Below are positions 28,335-36,875 of a DNA stretch of 64,000 bases, in pieces. Under the pieces are notes generated by a model. The model saw only the letters and a program-made list of their open reading frames with translations, was not told the origin of the DNA and did not search any database. Both the position numbers and the translations under genes were made by a program. The number at the start of each line of letters is the position of its first letter. Positions within the stretch are counted from its first letter, which is position 1. Source of the DNA: Aliikangiella coralliicola (lineage in GTDB: Bacteria > Pseudomonadota > Gammaproteobacteria > Enterobacterales > Kangiellaceae); the NCBI RefSeq assembly GCF_007004725.1, contig NZ_ML660164.1, positions 433,501-497,500 of the forward strand, given 5' to 3'.

Positions 28335-28376
28335 ATATTGTTAATTGGATATTGTTAAATGGATATTGTTAATTGG
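28335..28376. repeat. Three 14-bp tandem repeats
   Basis: Three copies of ATATTGTTAATTGG (the middle with one change) run into the stop codon of the minus-strand gene ending at 28369. Confidence 0.8.
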
Positions 28377-28914
28377 TTAGAGGCTCATTTTTATGGAAAT
28401 AAATTTCTGAAGAAAAACTATTCCGCTTTGCAAGAATTTTACGGACTGATTTGAACCTGGACTTCAGCAAAAAAATATTATGGTGACTTGGGTTGTCTTC
28501 AAAGCTTCGAATGTTAATTTTTAGCCGCTCTATATCACTCGTCAAACCGAGCAGATTAAAAGTCACTTTACTTTCATGAGAACCTAAAAAAACAGACTCT
28601 AATGACAATGGAATTCTTTTTCCTTTAGCGACTAAAGAGATAGTGTTTTCGAGGTATTGCGCGAGCCATTTTTCTTGATCGTTAACATTAGAAGTTAATA
28701 AGTTATTCTGATCGCCAGGCATTTTTTCTGAATAAGACTCGTACGCCGATTGAACTGTTGCTTGCGATAAGTTCACTGTTAACAAATACCCGGATTCTTT
28801 TTGTTGTAGCGTAAAGAATGATAAAAAACTATTGTGTGCTTCAGCAGGGGCAACTGACAATATCAATAAACAGGAAACTATCATCAAGCATCTTATATTT
28901 AATTGAGCTTTCAT
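28369..28914 (-). CDS. Small secreted protein, DUF6702-like, predicted mature N-terminal histidine
   Basis: From ATG 28914 the 181-residue protein has a signal peptide ending SVAPAEA, so cleavage would leave His27 as the first residue. An upstream TTG at 28938 is possible but has no advantage. The mature part begins HNSFLSFFTLQQKESGYLLTV and later reads IRSFEDNPSHHNIFLLKSRF. The order resembles the small periplasmic DUF6702 group, which I assign with low confidence. Histidines also occur at SHESK and SHHN. It follows the YHYH gene by 28 bases from that start, so the two probably form an operon. Function unknown; a metal site is possible. Confidence 0.55.
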   Translation of the reverse strand: MKAQLNIRCLMIVSCLLILSVAPAEAHNSFLSFFTLQQKESGYLLTVNLSQATVQSAYESYSEKMPGDQNNLLTSNVNDQEKWLAQYLENTISLVAKGKRIPLSLESVFLGSHESKVTFNLLGLTSDIERLKINIRSFEDNPSHHNIFLLKSRFKSVRKILAKRNSFSSEIYFHKNEPLTN

Positions 28915-28942
28915 ATTCTTTATTTTTTCGTTAAACAATTAG

Positions 28943-29992
28943 TCACTCAACGCGCAATTGCTCTAGAGCGAGCTCACCACGAAGGCATTTAGGGATATTC
29001 ACTGGATTATTAGCGTCGGCATGATAGTGGTATTCACTCCAGTGGTGGAATAGTGTCGGACCAAAATGTCCATTACAAGAATCTAAATTGAAGGCTGGAA
29101 CACCGTAAAATTCATCGCTGCCATAAATAGGAAAGCCATCCATTGCATACCCAATGAGTTCCCGATCTGACTTTTGAGGAACATTTTCGCAAGTGACTTC
29201 GTGAATATTATTCTTTTTCAAAACTTCATTAATAACGTCGGCGATGATATGAGAGTGATAAAACCCTTCATTTAAATGCCCGCCGCACCAATCCAAAGCT
29301 GGCATGCTACCTGGTGCGGTCGGAGCCCCTGGGATTCCTTTAGCAACTGATGGCGGCAAGCCGTTGATTGGCAACCCAAAAAAGGACAAGCCGACAATTT
29401 GCGAAGCGTCCTTTAAGTCAGTCGGTTTATCTGCAAAGCTCGGGAATAAAGGTATGCGATAAAAAAGTTTCAAGCCCGGTTCTTTTTGGGTTTCGATACA
29501 ATATGCCAGGTCTGGATCCATTTGAGGTGGTTCAGGGGGAGCGGCTAATACAAAATGAACATTTCCTTCATCATCAATAATATCGTATCCGTCAGCTTCC
29601 ATATCTTCAAATAGAGAGCGGTTGAGTACTCTCAATCCCGGGTTGGTTTTTCCGTCATATGGATAAAGCCCGCCGACATCATTGACGGTTGCGGGACAAT
29701 AGGGACCGTCTTCAATGGGCGTACTAATTACCCCAACTTCCATGCACCATGATTCGACTTTGTTTCTTAAAGTGCATTTTACCAATTTGGGTAAACCAAT
29801 CATATTTTGGGGATTGAACAGATAAACACCCGAGTTAATTAAAATTTTATCAAAGTGAGCTAAGGCGGGATAAGAATGTGCGACAGGAGTCGTCTGAGTC
29901 GATCGAACTGGAAGGTTAGTCGCTTCGAGGTTAATTGAGATTGCCAAGACCAGGTGTAGAGCATTGACGAAAAACAGGTGTACTGCTTTCAT
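28943..29992 (-). CDS. YHYH-domain secreted protein
   Basis: The 349-residue protein begins with a signal peptide (MKAVHLFFVNALHLVLAIS) and has the YHYH-domain features: AMDGFPIYGSDEFYGVPAF, then HHWSEYHYHADANN, which gives the family its name, and HIIADVINEV after GGHLNEGFYHSH. Several histidines and cysteines (CTLRNKVESWC, NLDSCNGH) suggest metal or disulfide content. A strong ribosome-binding site (GGAGGAT) precedes ATG 29992. The enzymatic role of YHYH proteins is not known to me. It is the first gene of a two-gene unit. Confidence 0.8.
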   Translation of the reverse strand: MKAVHLFFVNALHLVLAISINLEATNLPVRSTQTTPVAHSYPALAHFDKILINSGVYLFNPQNMIGLPKLVKCTLRNKVESWCMEVGVISTPIEDGPYCPATVNDVGGLYPYDGKTNPGLRVLNRSLFEDMEADGYDIIDDEGNVHFVLAAPPEPPQMDPDLAYCIETQKEPGLKLFYRIPLFPSFADKPTDLKDASQIVGLSFFGLPINGLPPSVAKGIPGAPTAPGSMPALDWCGGHLNEGFYHSHIIADVINEVLKKNNIHEVTCENVPQKSDRELIGYAMDGFPIYGSDEFYGVPAFNLDSCNGHFGPTLFHHWSEYHYHADANNPVNIPKCLRGELALEQLRVE

Positions 29993-30284
29993 TTTCTTAT
30001 CCTCCAGTATTAATAGTAAACCCAGTATAGAAGGCTTCAGGGCATGAAATCATGACGGTAAATAGACTTATTTTGTCTATGATTTCAAGAGATATATTGC
30101 ACTCTATATATTTTATTTGGTATAAAATATAAGGTTTTTCTTGGGGTAAGGAAAGTCATCTGAAACGGTGAGATAATTTTTAAAGTTCGCTACTCTCATT
30201 GGTATAACCTCAAATTATTTGGTATCAATGAAAGCCAAACCATAGAATTCACACTCAACCATAGAAACAACAAAGAATTTTTAC

Positions 30285-31199
30285 ATGCAAGTATCAGCAA
30301 TTCGTAAAAAAAGCCTAATTACTGCGATTAAGACGCCTTTCGATCAGCAAGGAAAAATAGACCTCAAAGCCTATGACTATTTGGTCGAGCAACAGTTAAA
30401 AGCTGGTGTTGACGGGCTCGTTGTTGGCGGCACTACAGGGGAAGGGCACTTGCTCGATTGGGAAGAGCATTTAATGTTGATTGCGCATACCGCTAGCAAA
30501 TACGGTGATCGACTATTAGTTATCGGCAACACCGGTAGCAATAACACAAGAGAAGCGGTTAAAGCGACTGAGTATGGGTTTGCCTCGGGGATGCATGCCG
30601 CATTACAAATTAATCCTTACTACGGTAAAACAACGCAACAAGGCGTACAAAAACACCTGGAAACTGTTTTAGCAATCGGTCCCGCGTTTATCTATAACGT
30701 GGAAGGCCGGACGGGACAAGATATTGAACCATTCGTTATGGAAAATCTGGCCAAACACCAGAATTTTGTCGGTGTGAAAGAATGCGCTGGTAATGAACGA
30801 ATTAAATACTATGAAGAGCGGGGGATTGCATGTTGGTCTGGCAATGACGACGAATCTTTTGCTGGACGCCATCAATACGGCAGTCATGGCGTTATTTCGG
30901 TGACGTCAAACATAGTCCCCGCGCTAATGCGTCGGTTGATGGACGAGAATCAGGAAGCACTAAACCAACAGTTAGTTCCTCTGATGCAATGGCTGTTTTG
31001 CGAACCCAATCCGATCTGTATCAATACTGCTCTTGCAATGACAGGCGCAGTTCAACCTGTTTTTCGATTACCTTATTTACCACTCGATCAAGAAAAGCGC
31101 CAGCAAGGCGTCAGTATTTTAAACGAACTTGAGCCGTCATCTGCTGTAGGAAATCAAATTCAGTCATTGTCGGACGAAGACTTTACTGTCCTGGTTTGA
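30285..31199 (+). CDS. Dihydrodipicolinate synthase family, plant-type
   Basis: The enzyme should condense pyruvate with aspartate semialdehyde, the first step of lysine synthesis. The 304-residue TIM-barrel protein has Schiff-base Lys165 (GVKECAGN), Tyr137 (IYNVEGRTG) and GGTTGEG. It is unlike the usual bacterial enzyme. Runs such as LITAIKTPF, VIGNTGSNNTREA, MHAALQINPYYGKT, GRTGQDI, WSGNDDE and WLFCEPNPI match plant DHDPS very closely. The plant allosteric tryptophan is also present (Trp59 in LLDWEEH). The usual YNVP is YNVE here. It stands alone and convergent to the next gene, so a second, ordinary dapA may exist elsewhere. Confidence 0.85.
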   Translation: MQVSAIRKKSLITAIKTPFDQQGKIDLKAYDYLVEQQLKAGVDGLVVGGTTGEGHLLDWEEHLMLIAHTASKYGDRLLVIGNTGSNNTREAVKATEYGFASGMHAALQINPYYGKTTQQGVQKHLETVLAIGPAFIYNVEGRTGQDIEPFVMENLAKHQNFVGVKECAGNERIKYYEERGIACWSGNDDESFAGRHQYGSHGVISVTSNIVPALMRRLMDENQEALNQQLVPLMQWLFCEPNPICINTALAMTGAVQPVFRLPYLPLDQEKRQQGVSILNELEPSSAVGNQIQSLSDEDFTVLV

Positions 31200-31225
31200 A
31201 CGGAATAAAAATTCTTCCCAAGAAA

Positions 31226-31260
31226 AAACGATCAGGGAAATGAAGACTCTCTGATCGTTT
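31226..31260. terminator. Bidirectional terminator between convergent genes
   Basis: AAACGATCAG (31226-31235) and CTGATCGTTT (31251-31260) pair perfectly, with A/T runs on both sides; it overlaps the 3' end of the minus-strand lipoprotein gene. Confidence 0.8.
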
Positions 31261-32539
31261 GAAAAACTAATTGGCCATCTTGTTCAACTATTTCCCAAAA
31301 AATATAGTTGCCTGAAGTAACGTCGCCGTTTTCATCAAAATCAATGCTGCCGGCAGCCCCTTCCAGGTTGAGATCGGCTCCCAGGTTTTGTAAAGCCGTT
31401 GCGTAACCTTGTGGCCCAACATTCACAATAACTGCGTTTGCAGAATCTGCATTAGAGAGTGAACTTAAGTTATTTTTTATCGCTAAAGCAGAGTTTTCAC
31501 CGCCAACACTCATTGCTAACGCAATCAGGTAAACCGCATCATAAACTGATTCAGTAAAGACTGGTGGCGGTTTATTAAACAAAGCCCGGTAAGTTTCGCT
31601 GAAGTTAATATAATTTTCGAAAGTGCTAGGTGCCGTCGGCGAACTGCCTCGCATACCTAAAATGACCTGGGCTGGCGAGTTGCCAATAAATTCAGTGCGA
31701 TTGTTACCATCGACGCCATATAACCTGGGTAAAGTCGGCAGGTTCGCATTGGCCAGCGAGACCATGATATTGGCGCCGTCAATGATAAAACTAATAACAA
31801 CGATTGCGTCGGGTACGCCGCTGACAAAGAGTTGGTTAACCTCAAAATCGAACTCGCTAGATTTATCTGCAGGGTAACTGATAGCAGACATTACCTGTCC
31901 GCCGGCTTGTTGAAAACGCTGCGTAACTGCTTGTTGTAATCCATCACCGTAAGCATCATCACGATAGATAATACCAATGCTGTTAACTTGTTCCTGAACT
32001 AATTGATCAGCCAGAAAAATTCCCTGGAATGCGTCAGAGGCAACAGAGCGCCAAACCAGGTTATTATCATCCAGAGCAGAAATCGCAGGAGAGGTTGCTG
32101 ACGGTGAAATTATTGGAATATTGCTGGCGGTGATTGTTGGTGTAATGGCAATGGTTGTTCCGCTGCCGGCCGGGCCGATAATACCGACGACCCCTTCATC
32201 GATAAGCTGTTGGGCCATTAACACACTAACGGTCTCTGAGTCGTCCAATCCAAGCCGAGTATCACGAACCAGAAATCCGATTTCCTTACCGTTGACACCG
32301 CCGGCGCGATTGATTTCCTGAGCCGCTAGTCTTGCAGTTGCTTCCATATCTTGCGCAAAGCCCGCTAACGGGCCTGTAACCGGTGCTAGAAGTCCAATTT
32401 TGATTTGGTCGTTAGTGACCTCGGGTATTTTGTCATCAACGCTTGTATCGCAGCTAGCGAGGAAAACCAGCGAGAAAACCAGCGCAATGGTCGATGTCAG
32501 GCTGGTAGTCGTCAGACTGCGTCGTTTTCTAAAGTTCAT
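31232..32539 (-). CDS. LivJ-like periplasmic-binding lipoprotein
   Basis: The 435-residue protein has a lipoprotein signal peptide with lipobox FLASC (Cys30) and the type I periplasmic-binding fold of the Leu/Ile/Val family: IKIGLLAPVTGPLAGFAQDMEATARLAAQEINRAGGVNG, IIGPAGSGTTIAITPTI, IIYRDDAYGDGLQQAV. Such proteins deliver small ligands to ABC importers, but no ABC permease or ATPase of the Liv type lies in the window. It overlaps the upstream TonB-receptor gene by eleven bases, which points to cotranslation and a shared ligand. Confidence 0.87.
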   Translation of the reverse strand: MNFRKRRSLTTTSLTSTIALVFSLVFLASCDTSVDDKIPEVTNDQIKIGLLAPVTGPLAGFAQDMEATARLAAQEINRAGGVNGKEIGFLVRDTRLGLDDSETVSVLMAQQLIDEGVVGIIGPAGSGTTIAITPTITASNIPIISPSATSPAISALDDNNLVWRSVASDAFQGIFLADQLVQEQVNSIGIIYRDDAYGDGLQQAVTQRFQQAGGQVMSAISYPADKSSEFDFEVNQLFVSGVPDAIVVISFIIDGANIMVSLANANLPTLPRLYGVDGNNRTEFIGNSPAQVILGMRGSSPTAPSTFENYINFSETYRALFNKPPPVFTESVYDAVYLIALAMSVGGENSALAIKNNLSSLSNADSANAVIVNVGPQGYATALQNLGADLNLEGAAGSIDFDENGDVTSGNYIFWEIVEQDGQLVFQTIRESSFP

Positions 32540-34595
32540 AACGTAAGTTTAGATACCAGGATCTAGATTTGCCAGGAATGTCGATGCCAACAAAACCTGG
32601 TTCAGCATAGTCTTCATCGAAGAGATTATTAATGTTTAGCTGCAACGAGAGAGCGTTCCAGGTGGTAAGATAACTGAAATTAAACAGTGAGTATGCTTCT
32701 AATTGATAAGGTTGTAACAAATTTTCTCTAATGTTTGAATTGGTCGCTCTACGTTCCGAAGCATATTTCGTTGAAATGCCGATGGTGTCTCCGTTGCTGA
32801 ATTGATATTGAAACCTGATATGACTTGTCAGGCGAGGGTACATCGCTGTTGGTGCAACCTGTGTTCCTTGAAATAAAGTATTAGTCTTGTTATCGGTGTT
32901 CTGATAGGCAAAGTTGGCAATTAGTGAGAAGTCTCGGTCAATCCACTTCAATTCCGATTCTAGCCCTTTACCTTCTTGTTTACCTGAATTAGTCGGTTGA
33001 ACATTTGCACCTTGCGGGAGTAACTCCACTTTATTATCGATCTGGTTCAGCCATAGACTCAAATTCAGTGCAAACTTCGCAGAGATTAACCAGCTCACTT
33101 CCGCTTCTACGGTATCTGCTTTTTCTGCAGATAAATTGGCGTTACCAATGATTTCTCCGGGATAAAGTGGTTGTGCATAAAGTTGCATTGCTGCAGGCGC
33201 TTTGTATGAGCTGCCAAATAAAAATTTAGCTGAGATTGGTTTTGAAAACTGTTTAACCAAACCGAACCGGTAGTTAGTGTTAGTTCCGTATATATTATGA
33301 TCGTCACTACGCAGATTAAGAGTCAGCAGTGTGTCTTTGTTGATTGAATTCAAATATTGAACATAAGCACCAACATTTTTTAAGGTCACTTTACCTGTGG
33401 GCGTACTCAACAGAGTTATATCACCGGTGGTTGAATCGACGCTCGATATTTGAATTAGCGATTCTTGATCATTGGCAAAATCAACGCCAAAAATGTAGGC
33501 GCTTTGATTGTTAGACTGGTAATGGATCTCAGAAGAAAAATCAAATACTTCGAACTCAAACTCTCTTTTCGGAAAACTCACCGGAGAGTTTAAACTGAGT
33601 TTTTCGTCGCTACTTGGTTTACCACGAGTAAAAGAAAAATTCAGATGAGCCTCGAGATTCTGGCTGTATTTCCAGGCAAGTTTATAGTTAGTTAACTGTT
33701 GGTTAAGTGCAATTCGGTTTTCATGGCTCAGTGTACCAAAATCGAGAAATTCAGCGACGGTATCTAGATGTGAGTAATTAATAAGCAGTTCATGAGTAAA
33801 GTCGCCGGACTGGTAAATCCACTGAGAAAAAAATGATTCCGGTAAGGTTTCAGAATTATCCGAGCTGAGGCCGGTAAAGTCATCGGCTTTTGGCGAGGTT
33901 GAAGGTAGAGTTAGTCCGTCATTGTTTGCTTTCTCCCCGTTTGCCGCAATAATAAAAGACCAATTTTGTTGTTTTTCGCTCAACACGGCGGAGACTGACA
34001 TGTGTTGGTTTTTCCCGAGCCGTAAGCGATATTGCTGTTGGGCATTCTTTTCCGCTGGCCTTGTGATAATGTTAACTATTCCCATAAAGGCGTTCTCTCC
34101 ATAGAGCGCAGAGCCCGGCCCCCTGACAACTTCAATACGCTCAACAATCTCTATCGGCAACAGTTCCGGCCCGAGAAAGTTTGTTGAATCTGAGCGAAAT
34201 GATACTGCCGTTCCGTTGATCATGACTTTCAATATTTTGTTATAAGCCCTTTGCCCGCCGTTAATTCCTCTTACGCCATAATTATAACGAGCATAGTCAT
34301 TTATTCCGTAAAGTCCCGGAACCTGTTGTAAAGCCTCTGCCACAGATTGATAACCCCAGGCAAGGATATCTTCATGGGTAATCACCGATACGATGGCGGG
34401 TGTCTTAGTTGCTTCCTGGGTATTTTTTGTCGCAGTGTTTATTTTAATATTCATTAACTCTTCAAGGCTCATATCCAACAGATTAACTTTCTGTTGTTCG
34501 GCACAGTGCGCTGGTATCGACGAGAGGCAATAGAGGGCTGTCGCTAATAACGCATTAGTCGTGCACTGCATTAGTAAACTTGTTATTGTTTTCAA
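32529..34595 (-). CDS. TonB-dependent outer-membrane receptor
   Basis: The 688-residue protein has a signal peptide (ending near PAHCA), the TonB box region LDMSLEELMNIKINTATKN, a plug with SVITHEDILAWGYQSVAEALQQVPG and VRGPGSALYGENAFMGIVNIIT, and a beta-barrel ending in RSWYLNLRYEL with an aromatic final pair. The plug begins in the style of the vibriobactin/colicin-type small receptors. The start is TTG at 34595 or ATG at 34571; neither has a good ribosome-binding site. The partner downstream is a substrate-binding lipoprotein, an unusual pair. The ligand is unknown. Confidence 0.88.
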   Translation of the reverse strand: MKTITSLLMQCTTNALLATALYCLSSIPAHCAEQQKVNLLDMSLEELMNIKINTATKNTQEATKTPAIVSVITHEDILAWGYQSVAEALQQVPGLYGINDYARYNYGVRGINGGQRAYNKILKVMINGTAVSFRSDSTNFLGPELLPIEIVERIEVVRGPGSALYGENAFMGIVNIITRPAEKNAQQQYRLRLGKNQHMSVSAVLSEKQQNWSFIIAANGEKANNDGLTLPSTSPKADDFTGLSSDNSETLPESFFSQWIYQSGDFTHELLINYSHLDTVAEFLDFGTLSHENRIALNQQLTNYKLAWKYSQNLEAHLNFSFTRGKPSSDEKLSLNSPVSFPKREFEFEVFDFSSEIHYQSNNQSAYIFGVDFANDQESLIQISSVDSTTGDITLLSTPTGKVTLKNVGAYVQYLNSINKDTLLTLNLRSDDHNIYGTNTNYRFGLVKQFSKPISAKFLFGSSYKAPAAMQLYAQPLYPGEIIGNANLSAEKADTVEAEVSWLISAKFALNLSLWLNQIDNKVELLPQGANVQPTNSGKQEGKGLESELKWIDRDFSLIANFAYQNTDNKTNTLFQGTQVAPTAMYPRLTSHIRFQYQFSNGDTIGISTKYASERRATNSNIRENLLQPYQLEAYSLFNFSYLTTWNALSLQLNINNLFDEDYAEPGFVGIDIPGKSRSWYLNLRYEL

Positions 34596-35001
34596 TCGAT
34601 TGAGCTTTGGAATGAATATATGTTTTAGTTCTAATAGTAGTAGAATCTAATTATTTATCAAAAATACTCTGATAATAAGCTTTTGTTTTGAGAGTTATTC
34701 TCGACACCGTTATCGTGGCCAGTTAAAAATTTTCCAGGGTGATTTCGTGTTTGATGTTAGCGGCAGTTTGCAGTGTTTTGGTTAAAGGCATATGACAATT
34801 CTTTGGGACAATTTATTGAGTAAATATTTAATTAGTGTAAAAGTAAATCATCTGCAAGCGTGTTAGTGAGATTCTCTTTATTTTAATAGCGCCTTATTTA
34901 TTCGGGCTAAAAGAGTGGTCGCTCAATCGAAAAATACTCAAGTCGATTCTTGTAAAAACAAAACGAAAAGCCAAACGACCAAGAACTATTATTTGATGAA
35001 C
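34596..35001. other. Non-coding region upstream of the TonB receptor
   Basis: 406 AT-rich bases without a supported gene. It should hold the receptor promoter. I see no Fur box or riboswitch-like conserved elements. Confidence 0.5.
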
Positions 35002-35778
35002 TTAAATTGCAATCAGGGTTGTTACGCTATTTTTTTCCAGCACAAATTGTCCATCAAATCGACAACCAGCTGTCAGGTCTTCAGTCAGATCTTCGACTAG
35101 CGTTAACTCAAAGCGTTTACTTTCCGGTGAAATTTGTGTGATTTCCGCCGCAGTAAAGTCAAAATAAAATCCGGTATTGGGATATAGCGCTTTAAACAGA
35201 CACTCTTTTGCAGAAAACGTCAGGGTTAACGCTTTGTTAAAATCAATTGAATTTTGTCTTAATCGTTTTTCTTCAGATCCCTTGATCACAATTTCTTTGA
35301 CTTGCTCAACGGTATCGGGCTTTATCCAGTCTTCTCTGTCGACTCCGAGGAAAGTAATATATTGACTTAATCCGACCACCGAAAGGGCCGTGTTATTCGT
35401 ATGAGTGATTGAGCCGTTAACGCCTTTCGGCCACACCGGCGAGCGATGATTTCCAATAGGAATGTGAGTCGCGTTAATGCCTAACTTTCCCAGTGCCGTC
35501 GCTGCGGCATATCGACCAGCTAAAAATTCAGCTTGACGTTTTACTACTGCCTTGTTTAAAGCGGAAGGGCGTTGTATACCGAGTTGATGAAACAGGTTCT
35601 CGTGAAAATGTTCTTTATCAAATTCGCAACAATAAGTGGCTATCTTTCCTGGATTTCGGAAAGCGATAACTTCGCGAGCCTTGATGAACATTTTTGTTGG
35701 TTTTAACTCGCTGTCTGGTTTGTTATCGACATTTGGTTTGTTATCGGTGTTGTCTAAATTATCGCCGGTTTTAAGCAT
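35002..35778 (-). CDS. 4'-phosphopantetheinyl transferase, EntD/Sfp superfamily
   Basis: The enzyme would transfer phosphopantetheine from CoA to carrier-protein serines. The 258-residue protein has GRYAAATALGKLG, SITHTNNTALSVVG, the metal-binding GVDREDW and FSAKECLFKALYP, all in EntD order. It differs from AcpS, the usual ACP enzyme. It lies 24 bases downstream of a type II thioesterase gene, the pairing typical of NRPS/PKS loci, yet no synthetase is in the window. The N-terminal 30 residues are low-complexity (DNTDNKPNVDNKPDSE). Confidence 0.85.
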   Translation of the reverse strand: MLKTGDNLDNTDNKPNVDNKPDSELKPTKMFIKAREVIAFRNPGKIATYCCEFDKEHFHENLFHQLGIQRPSALNKAVVKRQAEFLAGRYAAATALGKLGINATHIPIGNHRSPVWPKGVNGSITHTNNTALSVVGLSQYITFLGVDREDWIKPDTVEQVKEIVIKGSEEKRLRQNSIDFNKALTLTFSAKECLFKALYPNTGFYFDFTAAEITQISPESKRFELTLVEDLTEDLTAGCRFDGQFVLEKNSVTTLIAI

Positions 35779-35802
35779 GATTTTTATTTGAGAAGGATCC
35801 AG

Positions 35803-36591
35803 TTATACCACTCGAAGCATTGAAGAGGCATCTTGCATCTCAAGATTATCCAATACTGATTTTGCAACTTTTATGACTTGACGTAATACAGCGGGCTTAT
35901 TACTTTCAATAAAAAAATGATCGCCGGAAATCATATAGACGTTAGCAGAGTGAGTAAATAAATTTTCCCAGCATTGTAAGTCTGACAAAGTAATTAAATG
36001 ATCCTCACTACCACCTAGTACAGTTATTTTGGTGTTCAGTATTTTCCTTGAAGCACAGTAGGTGTCTGCTATCTTAAAATCAGCTCTTAGTAATGGTAAA
36101 CACAGCTCCATTAATTCGTCGTTCTCAAGTATCTCCTTCGGTGTACCATTGAGTGATTTGAGTTCCGCTACTAGCTCATTATCTGGCAAGTCGTAAATAG
36201 CGTCTTCTCGGCTGGATAAGTAAGCAGCACGGCTTCCAGATGCAATAAAATGTTCAGGTAGCCGAATGTTCATCGCTTGACATCTGAGCATCAACTCAAA
36301 GGCTATTTTACTGCCTAAGCTGTGACCGAATACCAGGTAAGGGCGATCAATCATTTGTGAAAAATCAATGACTAGATCGTCGATTAACGGAGTCATTTCG
36401 CTGTAGGGCGCCTCTAACATTCGAGAGGAGCGACCGGGCGGTTGTACGGCGATCAAGTCTATTGTATCGGGCAGATAGTTTACCCAAGATAAATAAGTTG
36501 ATGCGTTTCCACCAGCGTAAGGAAAACAAAGTAACTTGATCTTTGCGTTTGGCCGGGGCCTTGGACGTAAGAACCAGTTTGAGAGTGCCAT
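35803..36591 (-). CDS. Type II thioesterase (alpha/beta hydrolase)
   Basis: The 262-residue protein shows the type II thioesterase layout: LLCFPYAGGNASTYLSWV, PPGRSSRMLEAP, the nucleophile elbow FGHSLGSKIAFEL and the catalytic histidine in MISGDHFFIESN. These enzymes clear mis-primed thiol groups on NRPS/PKS carrier domains. It is followed at 24 bases by the phosphopantetheinyl transferase, in the same direction. No carrier-domain gene other than acpP is in the window. Confidence 0.87.
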   Translation of the reverse strand: MALSNWFLRPRPRPNAKIKLLCFPYAGGNASTYLSWVNYLPDTIDLIAVQPPGRSSRMLEAPYSEMTPLIDDLVIDFSQMIDRPYLVFGHSLGSKIAFELMLRCQAMNIRLPEHFIASGSRAAYLSSREDAIYDLPDNELVAELKSLNGTPKEILENDELMELCLPLLRADFKIADTYCASRKILNTKITVLGGSEDHLITLSDLQCWENLFTHSANVYMISGDHFFIESNKPAVLRQVIKVAKSVLDNLEMQDASSMLRVV

Positions 36592-36875
36592 TAATATTCC
36601 AATGAAACTTTATTCGCTATTTTTCTAATAGCGCCAAGCATACCACTGAAATTTGCTTAGAGAAACTACCTTGTTCTTATTACCATGATATCGCAATAAT
36701 CAATCTTAATTATTGAGAACTTGAATGGTCAATGAGTCGACTGAATGAGCTACTTTTCAATAATCATTACTAGCCATTTTGTTGCTGATTTTTACCGAGA
36801 GCTTTAATCTCACATTGAAATTTTTTATTGATTGAAATTGAAGTTTGTTATCGAATGCATCGCGATAAAATGATA

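Noticed and set aside
35002-36591. A complete siderophore NRPS cluster
   Set aside because: Only helper enzymes are present; no adenylation, condensation or carrier domains occur in the window.
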